DNA from: Conchocele bisecta
Lineage: Eukaryota; Mollusca; Bivalvia; Lucinida; Thyasiridae
Assembly: GCA_029237695.1 (NCBI GenBank)
Contig: CM055275.1
Span: 89,578,433-89,642,432, forward strand
Length of the DNA: 64,000 nucleotides
Direction of reading: 5' to 3'
Shown: piece after piece, positions 43,029 to 55,900 of the stretch
How positions within the stretch are numbered: the first letter of the stretch is position 1
Layout: each line of letters begins with the position of its first letter
Program-made: the position numbers and the translations under genes
The notes under the pieces: generated by a model
Told to the model about the DNA's origin: nothing
The model's database searches: none
Seen by the model: only the letters and a program-made list of their open reading frames with translations

Positions 43029-43140
43029 AAGGAGACCACAAGTTGCATTGCCAGATATGGTCCAAACAAAAGAATGGCACCGTTACCATGGCAACCACAC
43101 CAGCAACGGTTTCACGTATTCCCGAAAACAGAGATTGGAA
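43029..43140 (+). CDS. GT92-like glycosyltransferase, next internal exon
   Basis: An exon lies between TTTGCAG and GTAAGTTT, both good splice sites. Joined to the 35609 donor it stays in frame (phase 1) and continues after VRIVGAAT with GDHKLHCQIWSKQKNG, then ATVSRIPENRDWK. In GT92 proteins the VRIxG strand is followed by a C-containing (C-x-W/L) strand and an ENxxxxY segment, which fits. It ends in phase 2. The catalytic part of the domain would be further downstream, and I do not see it before 64000. Confidence 0.6.
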
Positions 43141-43479
43141 GTAAGTTTCAAATATACCGTGTATATGATCATATATGTGTCTCTGACAGGACAAACGGGA
43201 CTTATGGGATTTGTGACCAGTGTAGCTAGTGATCAAATAACACACTTCTGATAATGATCCATATTTCTTTTTCGAAGCATGGCAAGTGTTTCATTGGCGA
43301 AATGGCGACCAGTGTAGATCCAGATCAGCCTGTGCATTCGCACAGTCTGATCAGGGCCTACAATGTTCGCCATGCAGTCAGTGAAACATCCGTTCTACTT
43401 CTAATAAGATTCAGTTTAGGCTACAGGGGCGTGATATTTGTCGAGCAGATACAGTGGGCACAAATACCCTACAGTCTGT

Positions 43480-43966
43480 TTCACGAAACCTGCCCACATT
43501 TTAGTTACGACTATATAAATAATACAAAAACAATATTTGTTTCGATGATATTAAATTAGAGCACAATTTAAGAATGAGCCTACTTTTTATTTCGTGAAAT
43601 TTGGTCCAATATTGGTTTTATTGCGAATAAAACAATGTCCACATGTTAACTCCCCATAGACATCTTCACACAAAATGTAACTTTTGTTTTCTTATTTAGA
43701 TCATTTCCAAGCTATCTCGCTAGATTTAAGAAATATTTTCCAAAGTGTTTCGTTTTTCACCTCATCTTCCAGGTTATCCACCTCTTTTCCCACATGTTAA
43801 ATTCCCATAGAGAACAAATTTCACGAAATAAAATCAATATTTGACCAAATTTCACGAAATAAAAAGAAGTCTCATTCTTAAATTTCGATAAAATTTAATA
43901 TTATCAAAATAAGTATTGTTTTTTGAATTATTTATATAGACGTACAATTTGGGCAGGTTTCGTGAA
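43480..43966. mobile_element. Fold-back element with TTCACGAAACCTGCCCA ends
   Basis: The two ends are inverse copies and the arms (~230 bp) share AAGAATGAGCCTACTTTTTAT and CAATATTGGTTTTATTGCG. The same family forms the outermost part of the inverted repeat around E2 (5050-5265, 21830-22034). Confidence 0.65.
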
Positions 43967-43996
43967 TCAGTTACTAAGGCCCATTTATGATCTGGA

Positions 43997-44884
43997 TATA
44001 CACCTCCCGCCTGCGATTCTCTCACCAAGAATTGCAAGCCAGCGGTCCTTGAATTGCAATTCGGCCCCTCGGAAATTGCAGTCTAATTGCGGTCCAATCG
44101 CGGTCCCGTTTTTGCGGTCATTCTTTCGCGATACCGTTTGTGCGGTCATTCTTTTTCTGTCCAGTTTGTGCGGTCATTCTTTCGCGATACCGTTTGTGAG
44201 ATCATTCTTTCGCTATTTGCGGTAAAAACTTAGCGTTACGAGTATATATACACCTACAGTAGCGCATTTCTGCTCCTTAGCTATTTGTATATACTAATAT
44301 CGTATACATATCGTAATCGTATAGTAATGGTATATTTAATGAGCATATCGTATGATCATATAACATTGGTATGTTTGTACATGTACCGTATCATCATATA
44401 GTACAGTTTGTTTACATTATAAAAACGTACTATACGAATATTACACAAACGTACGATATATCCGTACGGATATTGTATGAATATACAGTGGGGTCATCGT
44501 GCGGTTAAAATATACCGATGCACCGGTTCATTTCGCATGTAAACATCAGGTTTTCATTTCGATCATCTGCCACAATTTCAAGTTTTTTAAAATGAATACA
44601 TTTTCAGTTTTACGATACAGAAACAATTTAAAACTGAGGATTGTGAAGTACGGTATCACAGTGCATATACATGTGTGTTCAATACAGTAATTAATCAGTA
44701 ATTCATCATTGTACTCCGCACCACCGCCGGGGACACAAAACAATGATCCCCCACAAACACCAGCCATCTACATTTGGCGTCCTAATGGGAACAATGTGTA
44801 TCACCACCACCACCATTTTTTGTCTATGCCTACACTACACCCCCCCCCCCACACACGACCACCACTTCTGTCTGTAACGCTGGA
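43997..44884 (+). repeat. Segmental duplication copy 1: leader of the 38-bp array
   Basis: Matches 58590-59330 in direct orientation: TCCCGCCTGCG start, GCGGTCATTCTTTCGCGATA sub-repeats, TACCGATGCACCGGTTCATT, and a poly-C tract. No gene. Confidence 0.75.
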
Positions 44885-46385
44885 TGACGTGGCCGACAGA
44901 TCAAGTGCTGATCAAGGGCTAAACTAGTCCCAGTGCGATGGCCGACTGATCAAGGGCTAAACTATTCCTGGTGCGATGGTCGACTGATCAAGGGCTACAT
45001 GTAAACTAGTCCCGGTGCGATGGCCGACTGATCAAGTGCTAAAGTAGTCCTGGTGTGATTGCCGACTGATCAAGTTCTAAACTACTCCTGGTGTGATGGC
45101 CGACTGATTGAGTGCTATACTAGTCCTGGTGCGATGGCCGACTGATCAAGTGCTAAAGTAGTCCTGGTGTGATGGCCGACTGATCAAGTGCTATACTCGG
45201 CATGGCCGGCTGATCACGTGCTATACTGGGCATGGTGACATGGACAACTGATCAAGTGCTATACTGGGCATGGTGCAATGGGCGACTGATCAAGCGCTAT
45301 GCCCGCGGCCGACTGATCACGTGCTATACTGGGCATGGTGAGATGGCCAACTGATCAAGTGCTATACTGGGCATGGTGAAATGGGCGATTAATCAAGCGC
45401 TATGCTAGTTATGGTGCGATGGCCGACTGATCAAGTGCTCTACTAGTCCTTGTGCGATGACCGACTGATCAAGGGCTAAACTAGTCCTGGTGATATGGCC
45501 GACTGATCAAGTTATATACCAGTCCTGGTGCGATGGCCGACAGATCAAGGGCTAAACTAGTCCTGGTGCGGTGGCTGACTGATCAAGGGCTAAAGAAACT
45601 AGTCCTGGAACGATGGCCGACTGATCTAGTTATATACTAGTCATGGTGAGATGGCCGACTGATCAAGTGCTAAACTAGTCCTGATGCGATGGCCGACTGA
45701 TCAAGTTCTAAGCTAGTGCTGGAGCAATGGCCGACTGATCAAGTTATAATCTAGTCCTGGAGCGATGGCCGACTGATCAAGTCATAAAATCCGTCATGGC
45801 CGCTGACAAGTTAAACATCCGGTGCAGGCCGACTGATCGAGTGCTATACTTTTCCTGGTGCGATGGCCGACTGATCAAGTTCTATACAAGTCCTTGTGCG
45901 ATGGCCGACTGATCAATGGCTACACTAGTCCTGGTGCGATGGCTGACTGATAAAGGGCTAAACTAGTCCTGGTACGATGGCCGACTGGTCAATGGCTAAA
46001 CTGGTCCTGGAGCGATGGCCGACTGATCTAGTTCTATACTAATCATGGTGAGATGGCCGACTGATCAAGTGCTAATCTAGTCCTGGTGCGATGGCCGACT
46101 GATCAACTTCTAAACTAGTCCTGGAGCGATGATGGCCGACTGATCAAGTTCTAAACTAGTCCTTGTGCAATGGCCGACTGATTGACTGATCAAGTTCTAA
46201 ACTAATCCTGGAGCGATGGCCGACTGATCAAGTGCTAAGCCGGTCCTGGAGCGATGGCTGACTGATCAAGTGCTAAACTAGTCCTGGTGCGATGGCCGAC
46301 TGATCAAGTTCTAAACTAGTCCTGGTGCCATGGCCGACTGATCAATTGCTAAACTAGTCATGGTGCGATGGCCGACTGATCAAAT
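44885..46385. repeat. 38-bp minisatellite array 1
   Basis: About 39 degenerate units of 38 bp built on GATGGCCGACTGATCAAGTG plus CTAAACTAGTCCTGGTGC, with variant stretches where the second half reads CTATACTGGGCATGGTGA. Confidence 0.9.
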
Positions 46386-47219
46386 CGCATGCCATAAATA
46401 CTGGATGGCCATGGCCTGCATGTCGTGCCCGCCGAGGCATTTGGTAGTACAAACAATTTCTTTATTGCAACAAAGCTTAAGCCCGTTGACGTAAAAACAT
46501 GCCGCACCCGCCGAGGCTTTGTTAGTATACACAAAAACATTAACTAAAAAAACACTTTAACCAAAACTTTATCCTGAATGCACACCAATGTGCCGACTAT
46601 ATCGCTCTGTCTGTAAGCGGGCCCAACAAAAACTTTAAGGGAAATTTCAAAGTAATTTGACCGTGACATAGGGCACATATAAATAATAATGAAAATGTGG
46701 GTGACAAATACACAGTATGTGAAGTTTCGAGTGAATTGGTGAAGCGGTTTCAGAGATATAGTGTTCTTAAAGGTACATGACCACTCAGTAGGCACAAAAT
46801 GTTCTTTATATCAGAGACATCATCTGAGACATTTTCGGGCAAAATAAACATTAATTCACCATTAATACACATATTTATTTGCATTATTATACATTTTATA
46901 TCAGACGTAAATTTCCATACTGCTATCAGGGGCGATAACCGTGTTTCCTTAAAATGTTAACAAGACATTACTATTTATTTTTTGATGTGCAACGATCATA
47001 CTTTATAATTTATCGATATAATTAGCCTGATATCACCACGTGTCACTATCAGTGAAATAAACATTACTAAATGATTATATCCATATAACGGGCACTCGTA
47101 ATGTTTAGAACTGGTGTAATAGTGACAAAATGATACACTTACATGTATTTAATTCCTACAAATAACTGAGAATACACATAACTTTAATTGTTGTGCCTAC
47201 TGAGTGGGTATGTACCTTT
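46386..47219. repeat. Segmental duplication copy 1: trailer and left part of an F element
   Basis: Matches 61366-62264. Contains GATGGCCATGGCCTGCATGT and, from 46771, a TTAA-flanked family F element that is split by the insertion at 47220. No gene. Confidence 0.7.
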
Positions 47220-50200
47220 GGTATCCGGTCAAATCGTCCTCAGTCCAAATCGTCCCCTGTCCAAATCGTCCTCAGTTTGGTTGTTTCGTCCTCAATTTGT
47301 GGTCAAATCGTCCTCATACTATACCAAGTCGTCCTCAGTTTGGTCAATTCGTCCTCAGTATGGTCATTTCGTCCCCAGTCTTATATATATGGGCCTCGCT
47401 CTGTGAAAACCGGCCTTAATGACAACGTCATGAAAGCCTGAAAATGACGTCGCAAAGTTACGTTTCAAACCAACGTCAAGTCGGATTTTGACACTTGAAA
47501 TAGTTGCGTCATAAAAATGATTGCAATAAGTTGACGTTGTCCTATATATAACTGTACTGTTAGTTTTACTATGTGTGGCTCACAAACAAAATAAAGCTGG
47601 ATACGCGTAGCAGAATTTTACAGTTGTTTCCATAGTGGTTCAGACAGTTGTCAGTTTTTTCGGTTTCCTTCAAGGAAACACGTAGTGATTTTGTCGAAAT
47701 TTGTTTCCTATATGGACGACATTTGAAACTAAATAACCATACAACCGGTAATTTTAGACAACACCATCACAGAATCAGTATTATGTAACAAAGAGAACTG
47801 GGCACAGGGCTTAATTCGTTTAATTTACTGTTTCGCCTGTCGAATGTTTCAAAAGTCAACATAAAAATACGATTTGGAAATTTTCAGAAAAATAAGCGTT
47901 CACAGATGTATAATTACTGTAGTGCCAAAATATACGCAGTTCCTGGCATATCGCATCATGGTGACACAGGGCCAAACATGTTTTAGTATTTAGTGTGTTG
48001 GTCTTGTGTCACATGCATATTTACTGCGACACAATAATCATGGTTATATCAGATTATTGGAATACAAAATTGTAGCCACCAAGGACGTAGCCTACTGATT
48101 TATATCTGTATCTTCTACCACTTACACGTACGTGTTCGGTGTCACGTAATATTTAGCGACTTTCAAAAATATCGCATTGAATCAGCCGTGTGATTGCCGT
48201 TTGATAACAATGTAAATATTCTTTAAAATGACCACTTGTAAATATGGTTATATGAATGTATAGTAATTTTAATAGTATATTTGCAATCATTGCAGACACT
48301 GATCAGACTGAACAGATGCACAGGTCTCCAACATTTACACATTTAAGAATTCCGACTTTGCCAGATTGTTGTTAGTTTTCTTTCATGGTACTACATTGTA
48401 CTAAATAATGCACGTCTGCGTGCTTTGTTTCTTATCAAAGGGCCGTTCCAGTCGGAGGCGTGTAAATAATATAACATAAAAGCACATGCACACCTTAAAT
48501 GCGTCTAAATTCAAATGAGCAGCTTCGAACAATAGTCGCAGGGTGTGGAGTGTCATTTCAACAATCACCATTGTTGTGATCGGGACAAATTTAGTGTGTT
48601 TGTTTGTTTGTTTATTGGTGTTTAACGACCTATTAACAGCTAAGGTCATGTAAGGCCGGGCAACCGGGTTCAATCCCATTTTAACCTGCTGCATTGGGGG
48701 GAAAATCGCAAAATCAGAACGGAATATTTACATCGAGAACAAATATATTCAGCCCTGAAATTCGAATATCCTGACCTGGAGCCAGGTCCATACCATACCA
48801 AGTTACTTAAATTGGCCCTTCCCCTAAACTAGGATTACGAATATCGTAATACTCACATAAGGGGTATAACCAGATTCAACTGTCACAAACAAAATGCCAA
48901 AGACGTATGTGAGGGCCAAACCAGGTCTCCAGTCGGGATTCCGGAACCCCGATCGTTAAATTACCCATCGCTTGCTCCCACCTGCTACCCACAAATTTAG
49001 TGTGTAAATCACTGACTGTGTTATAGTGTGCAGTTATGCAAAATACATGTACGTACGCCGCGGTGCTTTTCAGGTGCGGATCCAGGATTTCAGGTTAGGG
49101 TGGGGGGGAGCGGGACTTCTTAATTGAAATAAAGTACTATACTTTCGAACTAGCACCGTTTGTTCGTCGACCAAGCGGAGCTGGGGAGACTTGCTAGGTG
49201 GGTCCGGCGGTATGCCCTCCGGAATATGTTTGATATTTACACCCCATTTTGCTGCGTTATGGCGCATTTCAGAGGAAAACTATTTTTACTCGCCAAATCA
49301 TAGGGGTGATGGGGGGGGGGGGGGAGGGGGCGCCGGGGTTTCCCGTACGTGAATCCGCCCTTGTTTTCAGCATGGCTGTTTCTTTGCTTACAAATGCGCT
49401 GAATGTACTTTTTCTGAAACACAACAAAACTAAATTGCACATTTAATTTTCAAATTAATTGCTACCGACGACAGAATATACTGCCGGTATTTTTATCGGG
49501 ACATGTAACAATTATACAACCATGTATGTTACATCTCCATATTTTCCCAGCAGTGGCGGTGGTGCAAGTCGAGAGAGTGTGGGTCAGCGCAGCATTTTCC
49601 CATATACCTGCTACCTGCTAGTACGGGGTACATGTACATTAGCCCGTCCGCCAGTCATATTGGCTACACAGTCCCGCTTTCTGAGAATGTAAATTTAATT
49701 CCGAGAGTCGGGGATTCACAAACATTCGGCTGCATCCAAGAAAGAATTATACTTACTGATTAGCTTGCTAATCCCATAATACCGATGTATAGTTGTATTG
49801 TATTTTTTGGGATACATGTAATCATGATCTGTATTCTGTAATATGTTCTCTTATAAATATTGCAATCAACACGGTGTATACTTGTTGGATTTATATGACT
49901 GCGTACAATCAGGGTCTACAATGATCACCACGGATAATTGTATCATTTACACGATGTATATTTGCCTTATTTGTCCCACAAAGTTTAATACAATCAGAAG
50001 TCTGTAATGTTCCTATCAACACGGTGTATACTTGCACAATAAGGTCTTCAAAATAACTATATATATATATAAGACTGAGGACGATTTGACCAAAAAAAAA
50101 GTAATTTCATCCTTATGAGGACGATTTGACCAAAACAATCGTACCTATGAGGACGAATTGACCAAACAGAGGACGATTTGGTATGGGGACGATTTGGACA

Positions 50201-50222
50201 TTGGATGATTTGACCTGGAACC
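47220..50222. mobile_element. 3.0-kb insertion with 8-bp target duplication
   Basis: Flanked by direct GTACCTTT (47212-47219 and 50223-50230). Ends are inverted (GGTATCCGGTCAAATC and the inverse of GGTTCCAGGTCAAATC), followed by runs of GGTCAAATCGTCCTCA units (47220-47390 and, inverted, 50070-50222). The uninterrupted site is seen at 62255-62275. The interior has no long ORF but includes other repeats (48590-49000; 49073-49361 with a poly-G tract). An 8-bp duplication suits a hAT-like element. Confidence 0.7.
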
Positions 50223-50230
50223 GTACCTTT

Positions 50231-51261
50231 AATTAACATAAATAATTAAAAAATATCATGCCTCATTTGAATATGAAAATAGCTTGATACCACTGCTAGT
50301 TATTATACACTTATTTAATTGCTATGTCTCAGATGATGTCTCTGATGTAAAGAACAGTTTGTGCCTACTGAGTGGGCATGTACCTTTAACAACTTTATCA
50401 AAAACAACTTTAACCGGAAGCACGAAGTGACGTACATATGGATGTACGTACGTATGTAGGCCAATGTGACAACTATATCGCACTGTCCACATGCAGGCAT
50501 GTCGAAAACTTTGAGGTAAATTTCAAAGTAATTTGACCTTGATATTGGGCACAGGGGTTGCAGGGGTTGAGCATAGAATGAAAATATGGATGATGATAAA
50601 CACACATGTGAAGCTTCGAGTGAATTGGCGAAGCTGTTTCTGAGATATAGTGTTCTTAAAAATTTAACCTACGGTAAATAAAAACCAGATGGCCATGGCC
50701 CGCATGTCGAGCCCACCGAGGCATTTGATGGTCTCGGAGTATATGTATTTGAAGTTAGATTTAAGGTGCATGTATGTAAAAGATTTAACGCAAATTTGAA
50801 AGTCATTTGACCTTGATCTTGGGCATGTGGGTCGCAAGCGTGGGCTATAGTATGAAAATATGGATGATAATAAAGAATTATCTGAAGTTTGAAGCAAATC
50901 TGAGTAAGTGTTGTGGAGATATAAGGTATGCAAAAACATTAACACAAATTTCAAAGTCATTTGACCTTGACCTTGGGGCACAGGGGCTGCATGAGTGGGA
51001 CACAGAATGAATATATGGATGATGACTAATAAGCATTTGGTGTTTCAAGTCAATGTGACTTAGGATATGGTATTTAAAAACATACACCGATTTCGGACGG
51101 CCTCACGCACGGACTGACGCACGGACGTCATTGTGATCACTAAGTTTCGCTTTCCGCAAGCAGGCTCGGCAAAAAAAAAACTACGGATGGACGGTCAATG
51201 CGCAGACTATATCGCACTGTCCGCAGGCGGTCGCGACAAAAATTGTCCAACCCCTTTTTAA
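50231..51261. repeat. Segmental duplication copy 1, distal block
   Basis: Matches 62460-63516: ATCATGCCTCATTTGAATAT, TATGGATGTACGTACGTATG, CATTTGATGGT blocks in the same order. Repeated TTTGACCTTGA(T/C)(C/A)TTGGGCA words recur every ~150-200 bp. No gene. Confidence 0.7.
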
Positions 51262-51737
51262 AGGTGCATGCCCACTCCAGTAGGCTAAAAATGCTCTTTA
51301 TGTGAATTAAATAAGTGTATAATTGTCACTATTCCACTATTTATAAACATTACGAGTGCCCGCTATACAGATATAATCATTTGGTAATATTTATTTTACT
51401 GATAGTGACGCGCGGTGGTATCGGTATTTTCATGTGCAAATGGGGCATGATATTTTATAATCATTTATACTGAAAAACAAATTGACAGATTATAAAGTAT
51501 GATCATTGCACATCAAAAAATAAATACAGAGAATAAATAGTAATGTCCGTTTACATTTTAAGGGGACACGGTTATCGTCCCTGATATCAATGTGGACATT
51601 TTCTTCTGATATAAAATGTATAATAATGCCAAACAATACGTGGGAATGGTAAATGATTGTTTATCTGGCCAGAAAATGTATCCGATGATGTCTCTGACAT
51701 AAATAACATTGTGTGCCTACTGAGTGGGCATGTACCT
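51262..51737. mobile_element. TTAA-flanked family F element, copy in duplication 1
   Basis: AGGTGCATGCCCACTCC to the inverse, TTAA on both sides. The counterpart is at 63517 and beyond. Confidence 0.7.
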
Positions 51738-51889
51738 TTAACGCTAGCTCCGCCCTGTCCCGTGATTCCTATGCATGTGTTAAGTTTCATAAAACATATT
51801 GAGAAGGGTGTTCGCGTTATGCTCCGGACAAATCAGTGCGCGAACAAACAAAGGGAGACAACTAAACTAGAAAATGTGTTCATAGCACA

Positions 51890-52370
51890 CGGATACCCCA
51901 CATATCACTTTGATAGTAAACAAGGCAAAATTCCAGTGTCCAAAAGGGAGAGATAATCCATGACACGGGGTTCGAATCAAAAATCGAAATAAACGTTCCG
52001 CATCTACTCATCATAAGGAAGCTACATATACAATTTCAGTGCTGTAGCTATTACAAAAGTTTTACGAGTCAAAAGGCAAAATTTATCAAATTCTAATTCA
52101 AAAAGGGGGAGATAATCCATTAGTCGGGTGTCGAATCAAAATAAACTATGCAAATATACTCATCATAAGGAAGCAACATAGCAAGTTTCAGATGTGTAGC
52201 TATTAGGGTTTAAAAGTTTTACGAGCTACAAGCCAAAATTGGAAAATTCTAACTTGAAAAAGGGGAGATAATCCATGACCATGGGGTCGAATAAAACATA
52301 CATGTACTAAGTTTCAGGTGTGTAGCTATTACGGTTGAAAAGTTTTACGAGTTACTAGGTTGGTGACGGA
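51890..52370. repeat. Three degenerate ~150-bp tandem units
   Basis: Each has GGGGAGATAATCCAT, ACTCATCATAAGGAAGC, GTGTAGCTATTA and AGTTTTACGAG in order. 52371-52976 shows no feature I can support. Confidence 0.65.
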
Positions 52371-52976
52371 CGGAAGAACGGACAAGGGTAACACTAAATG
52401 CCCCCTCTACTATCGTGGTGGGGCATAACAATTAGTGAGGCAAACGTTGCCATATACAAGTAACTTACCTTAATTCATCAGTTACACATCAGACGATGAA
52501 TGAACTTTAATTCTGGTGTAGAATAATAAAGTTATTCATTATGTTCAATAGTGCTGCTTTGACATGACTTGAAATTAAAACATGCATGCCATGATCTGGA
52601 AGAATAACCACAGACCAAGCACACATATTCAGAATCACGTCTGTCGGTTCTTATCCAGCTCCGATTTCTGTCACCTGTCCACAAAATTCAGAATACAACA
52701 TTGTCGCAAATTTAATCCTCTATGTTGGTGTACGTTAGAACAAAATGTCATTTAGTATATTATCCAATGCGGGTTGCAATCTCTTGTTTCTCTAAATAAA
52801 TGCGTCCAACAATCCCTGTAGCTGCAATAGTGATAAACAATGTTAAAGGTTCTGTCGGCGCCTCACATATTGATCTTAATATCCACCATTTTGATTCCAA
52901 GTACCAGAATAATGATGTTTCCATGCGCCGTCGTAGTGTTATCTGTCAAATTCGTTTTTTTTATTAGATCACATTG

Positions 52977-55900
52977 ATGGACATCCCATATACCTGTATT
53001 ACAGTGGAACCTCTCCGAACCGGACACCCTGGGGACATCCCATATACCTGTATTACAGTGGTACCTCTCCAAACCTGACACCCTGGGGACATGCAATATA
53101 CCTGTATTACAGTGGTACCTATCCAAACCAGACACCCTGGGGACATCCCATATACTTGTGTCACAGTGGAACCTCTCCAAACCTGACACCCTGGGGACAT
53201 CCCATATACCTGTATTACAGTGGAAATTATCCAAACCTGACAGAGTGGGGACATCCCATATACCTGTATTACAGTGGAACCTCTCCAAACGGGACACCCA
53301 GGGGACATCCCATATACCTTTATTACAGTGGTACCTCTCCAAACCTGACACCCTGACATGGCAATACTACCTGTATGACCCCTGGGGCCATTACCTGTAT
53401 TAAAGTGGTACCTATCCAAACCAGACACCCTGGGGACATCCCATATACTTGTATAACAGTGGAACCTCTCCAAACCTGACACAGTGGGGACATCCCATAT
53501 ACCTGTATTACAGTGGAACCTCTCCAAACGGGACACCCAGGGGACATCCCATATACCTTTATTACAGTGGTACCTTTCCAAACCTGACACCCTGGGGACA
53601 TCCCATATACCTGTATTACAGTGGAAGCTCTCCAAACCTGACATCATGGGGACATCCCATATACCTGTATTACAGTGGTACCTCTCCAAACCTGACACAC
53701 TGGGGACATCCCATATATCTGTATTACAGTGGTACCTCTCCAAACCTGACACCCTGGGGACATCCCATATACCTGTATTACAGTGGAACCTCTCCAAACC
53801 GGACACCCTGGGGACATCCCATATACCTGTATTATCGTGGTACCTCTCCAAACCTGACACCCTGGGGACATCCCATATACCTGTATTACAGTGGTACCTC
53901 TCCAAACCTGACACCCTGGGACATCCCATATACCTGTATTACAGTGGTACTTCTCCAAACCTGACACCCTGGGGACATCCCATATACCTGTATTACAGTG
54001 GACCTCTCCAAACCTGACACCCTGGGGACATCCCATATACCTGTATTACAGTGAAACCTCTCCAAACCTGACACACTGGGGACATCCCATATACCTGTAT
54101 TACAGTGGTACCTCTCCAAACCTGACACACTGGGGACATCCCATATACCTGTATTACACTGGAACCTCTCCAAACCTGACACACTGGGGACATCCCATAT
54201 ACCTGTATTACAGTGGTACCTCTCCAAACCTGACACCCTGGGGACATCCCATATACCTGTATTACAGTGGAACTTCTCCAAACCTGACACCCTGGGGACA
54301 TCCCATATACCTGTATTACAGTGGAACCTCTCCAAACCTGACACCCTGGGGACATCCAATATACCTGTATTACAGTGGTACCTCTCCAAACCTGACACCC
54401 TGGGGACATTCCATATTCCTGTATTACACTGGAACCTCTCCAAACCTGACACCCTGGGGACATCCCATATACCTGTATTACAGTGGAACCTCTCCAAACC
54501 TGACACCCTGGGGACATCATATATACGTGTATTACAGTGGTACCTCTCCAAACCTGACACCCTGGGACATCCCATATACCTGTATTACAGTGGTACCTCT
54601 GCAAACCTGACACCCTGGGGACATCCCATATACCTGTATTACAGTGGTACCTCTCCAAACCTGACTCCCTGGGACATCCAATATAACTGTATTACCTCTC
54701 CTAACCGGACACACTGGGGACATCCCATATACCTGTATTACAGTGGAACCTCTCCAAACCGGACACCCTGGGGACATCCCATATACCTGTATTACAGTGG
54801 AACTTCTCCAAACATGACAACCTGGGGACATCCCATATACCTGTATTACAGTGGAACCTCTGCAAACCTGACACCCTGGGGACATCCCATATACCTGTAT
54901 TACAGTGGAACCTCTCCAAAGTGGACACCCTGGGGACATCCCATAAACATGTATTACAGTGGAACCTCTCCAAACCTTACACCCTGGGGACATCCTATAT
55001 ACCTGTATTACAGTGGTACCTCTCCACACCTGACACACTGGGGACATCCCATATACCTGTATTACAGTGGTACCTCTCCAAACCTGACACCCTGGTGACA
55101 TCCCATATACCTGTATTACAGTGGAACCTCTCTAAACCTGACACCCTGGGGACATCCCATATACCTGTATTACACTGGAACCTCTCCAAACCTTACACCC
55201 TGGGGACATCCTATATGCCTGTATTACAGTGGTACCTCTCTAAACGTGACACCCTGGGGACATCCCATATACCTGTATTACAGTGAAACCTCTCTAAACC
55301 TGACACCCTGGGGACATCCCATATACCTGTATTACAGTGGTACCTCTCCAAACCGGACACCCTGGGGACATCCCATATACCTGTGTTACAGTGAAACCTC
55401 TCTAAACCTGACACCCTGTGGACATCCCATATACCTGTATTACAGTGGTACCTCTCCAAACCTGACACCCTGGGGACATCCCATATACCTGTATTACAGT
55501 GGTACCTCTCCAAACCCGACACACAGGGGACATCCCATATACCTGTATTACAGTGGTACCTCTCCAAACCCGACACACTGGGGACATCCCATATACCTGT
55601 ATTACAGTGGAACCTCTCCAAACCTGACACCCTTGGGACATCCCATATACCTGTATTACATTGGAACCTCTCCAAACCTGACACCCTGGGACATCCCATA
55701 TACCTGTATTACAGTGGTACCTCTCCAAACCTGACACCCTGGGGACATCCCATATACCTGTATTATAGTGGTACCTCTCCAAACCTGACACCCTGGGACA
55801 TCCCATATACCTGTATTACAGTGGTACCTCTCCAAACCTGACACCCTGGGACATCCCATATACCTGTATTACAGTGGTACTTCTCCAAACCTGACACCCT

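Noticed and set aside
43254..43559. 101-codon ORF and similar ORFs with a VDPDQPVHSHSLIR-like phrase
   Set aside because: They are translations of a dispersed GATC-rich palindromic repeat that recurs at least seven times in the window.
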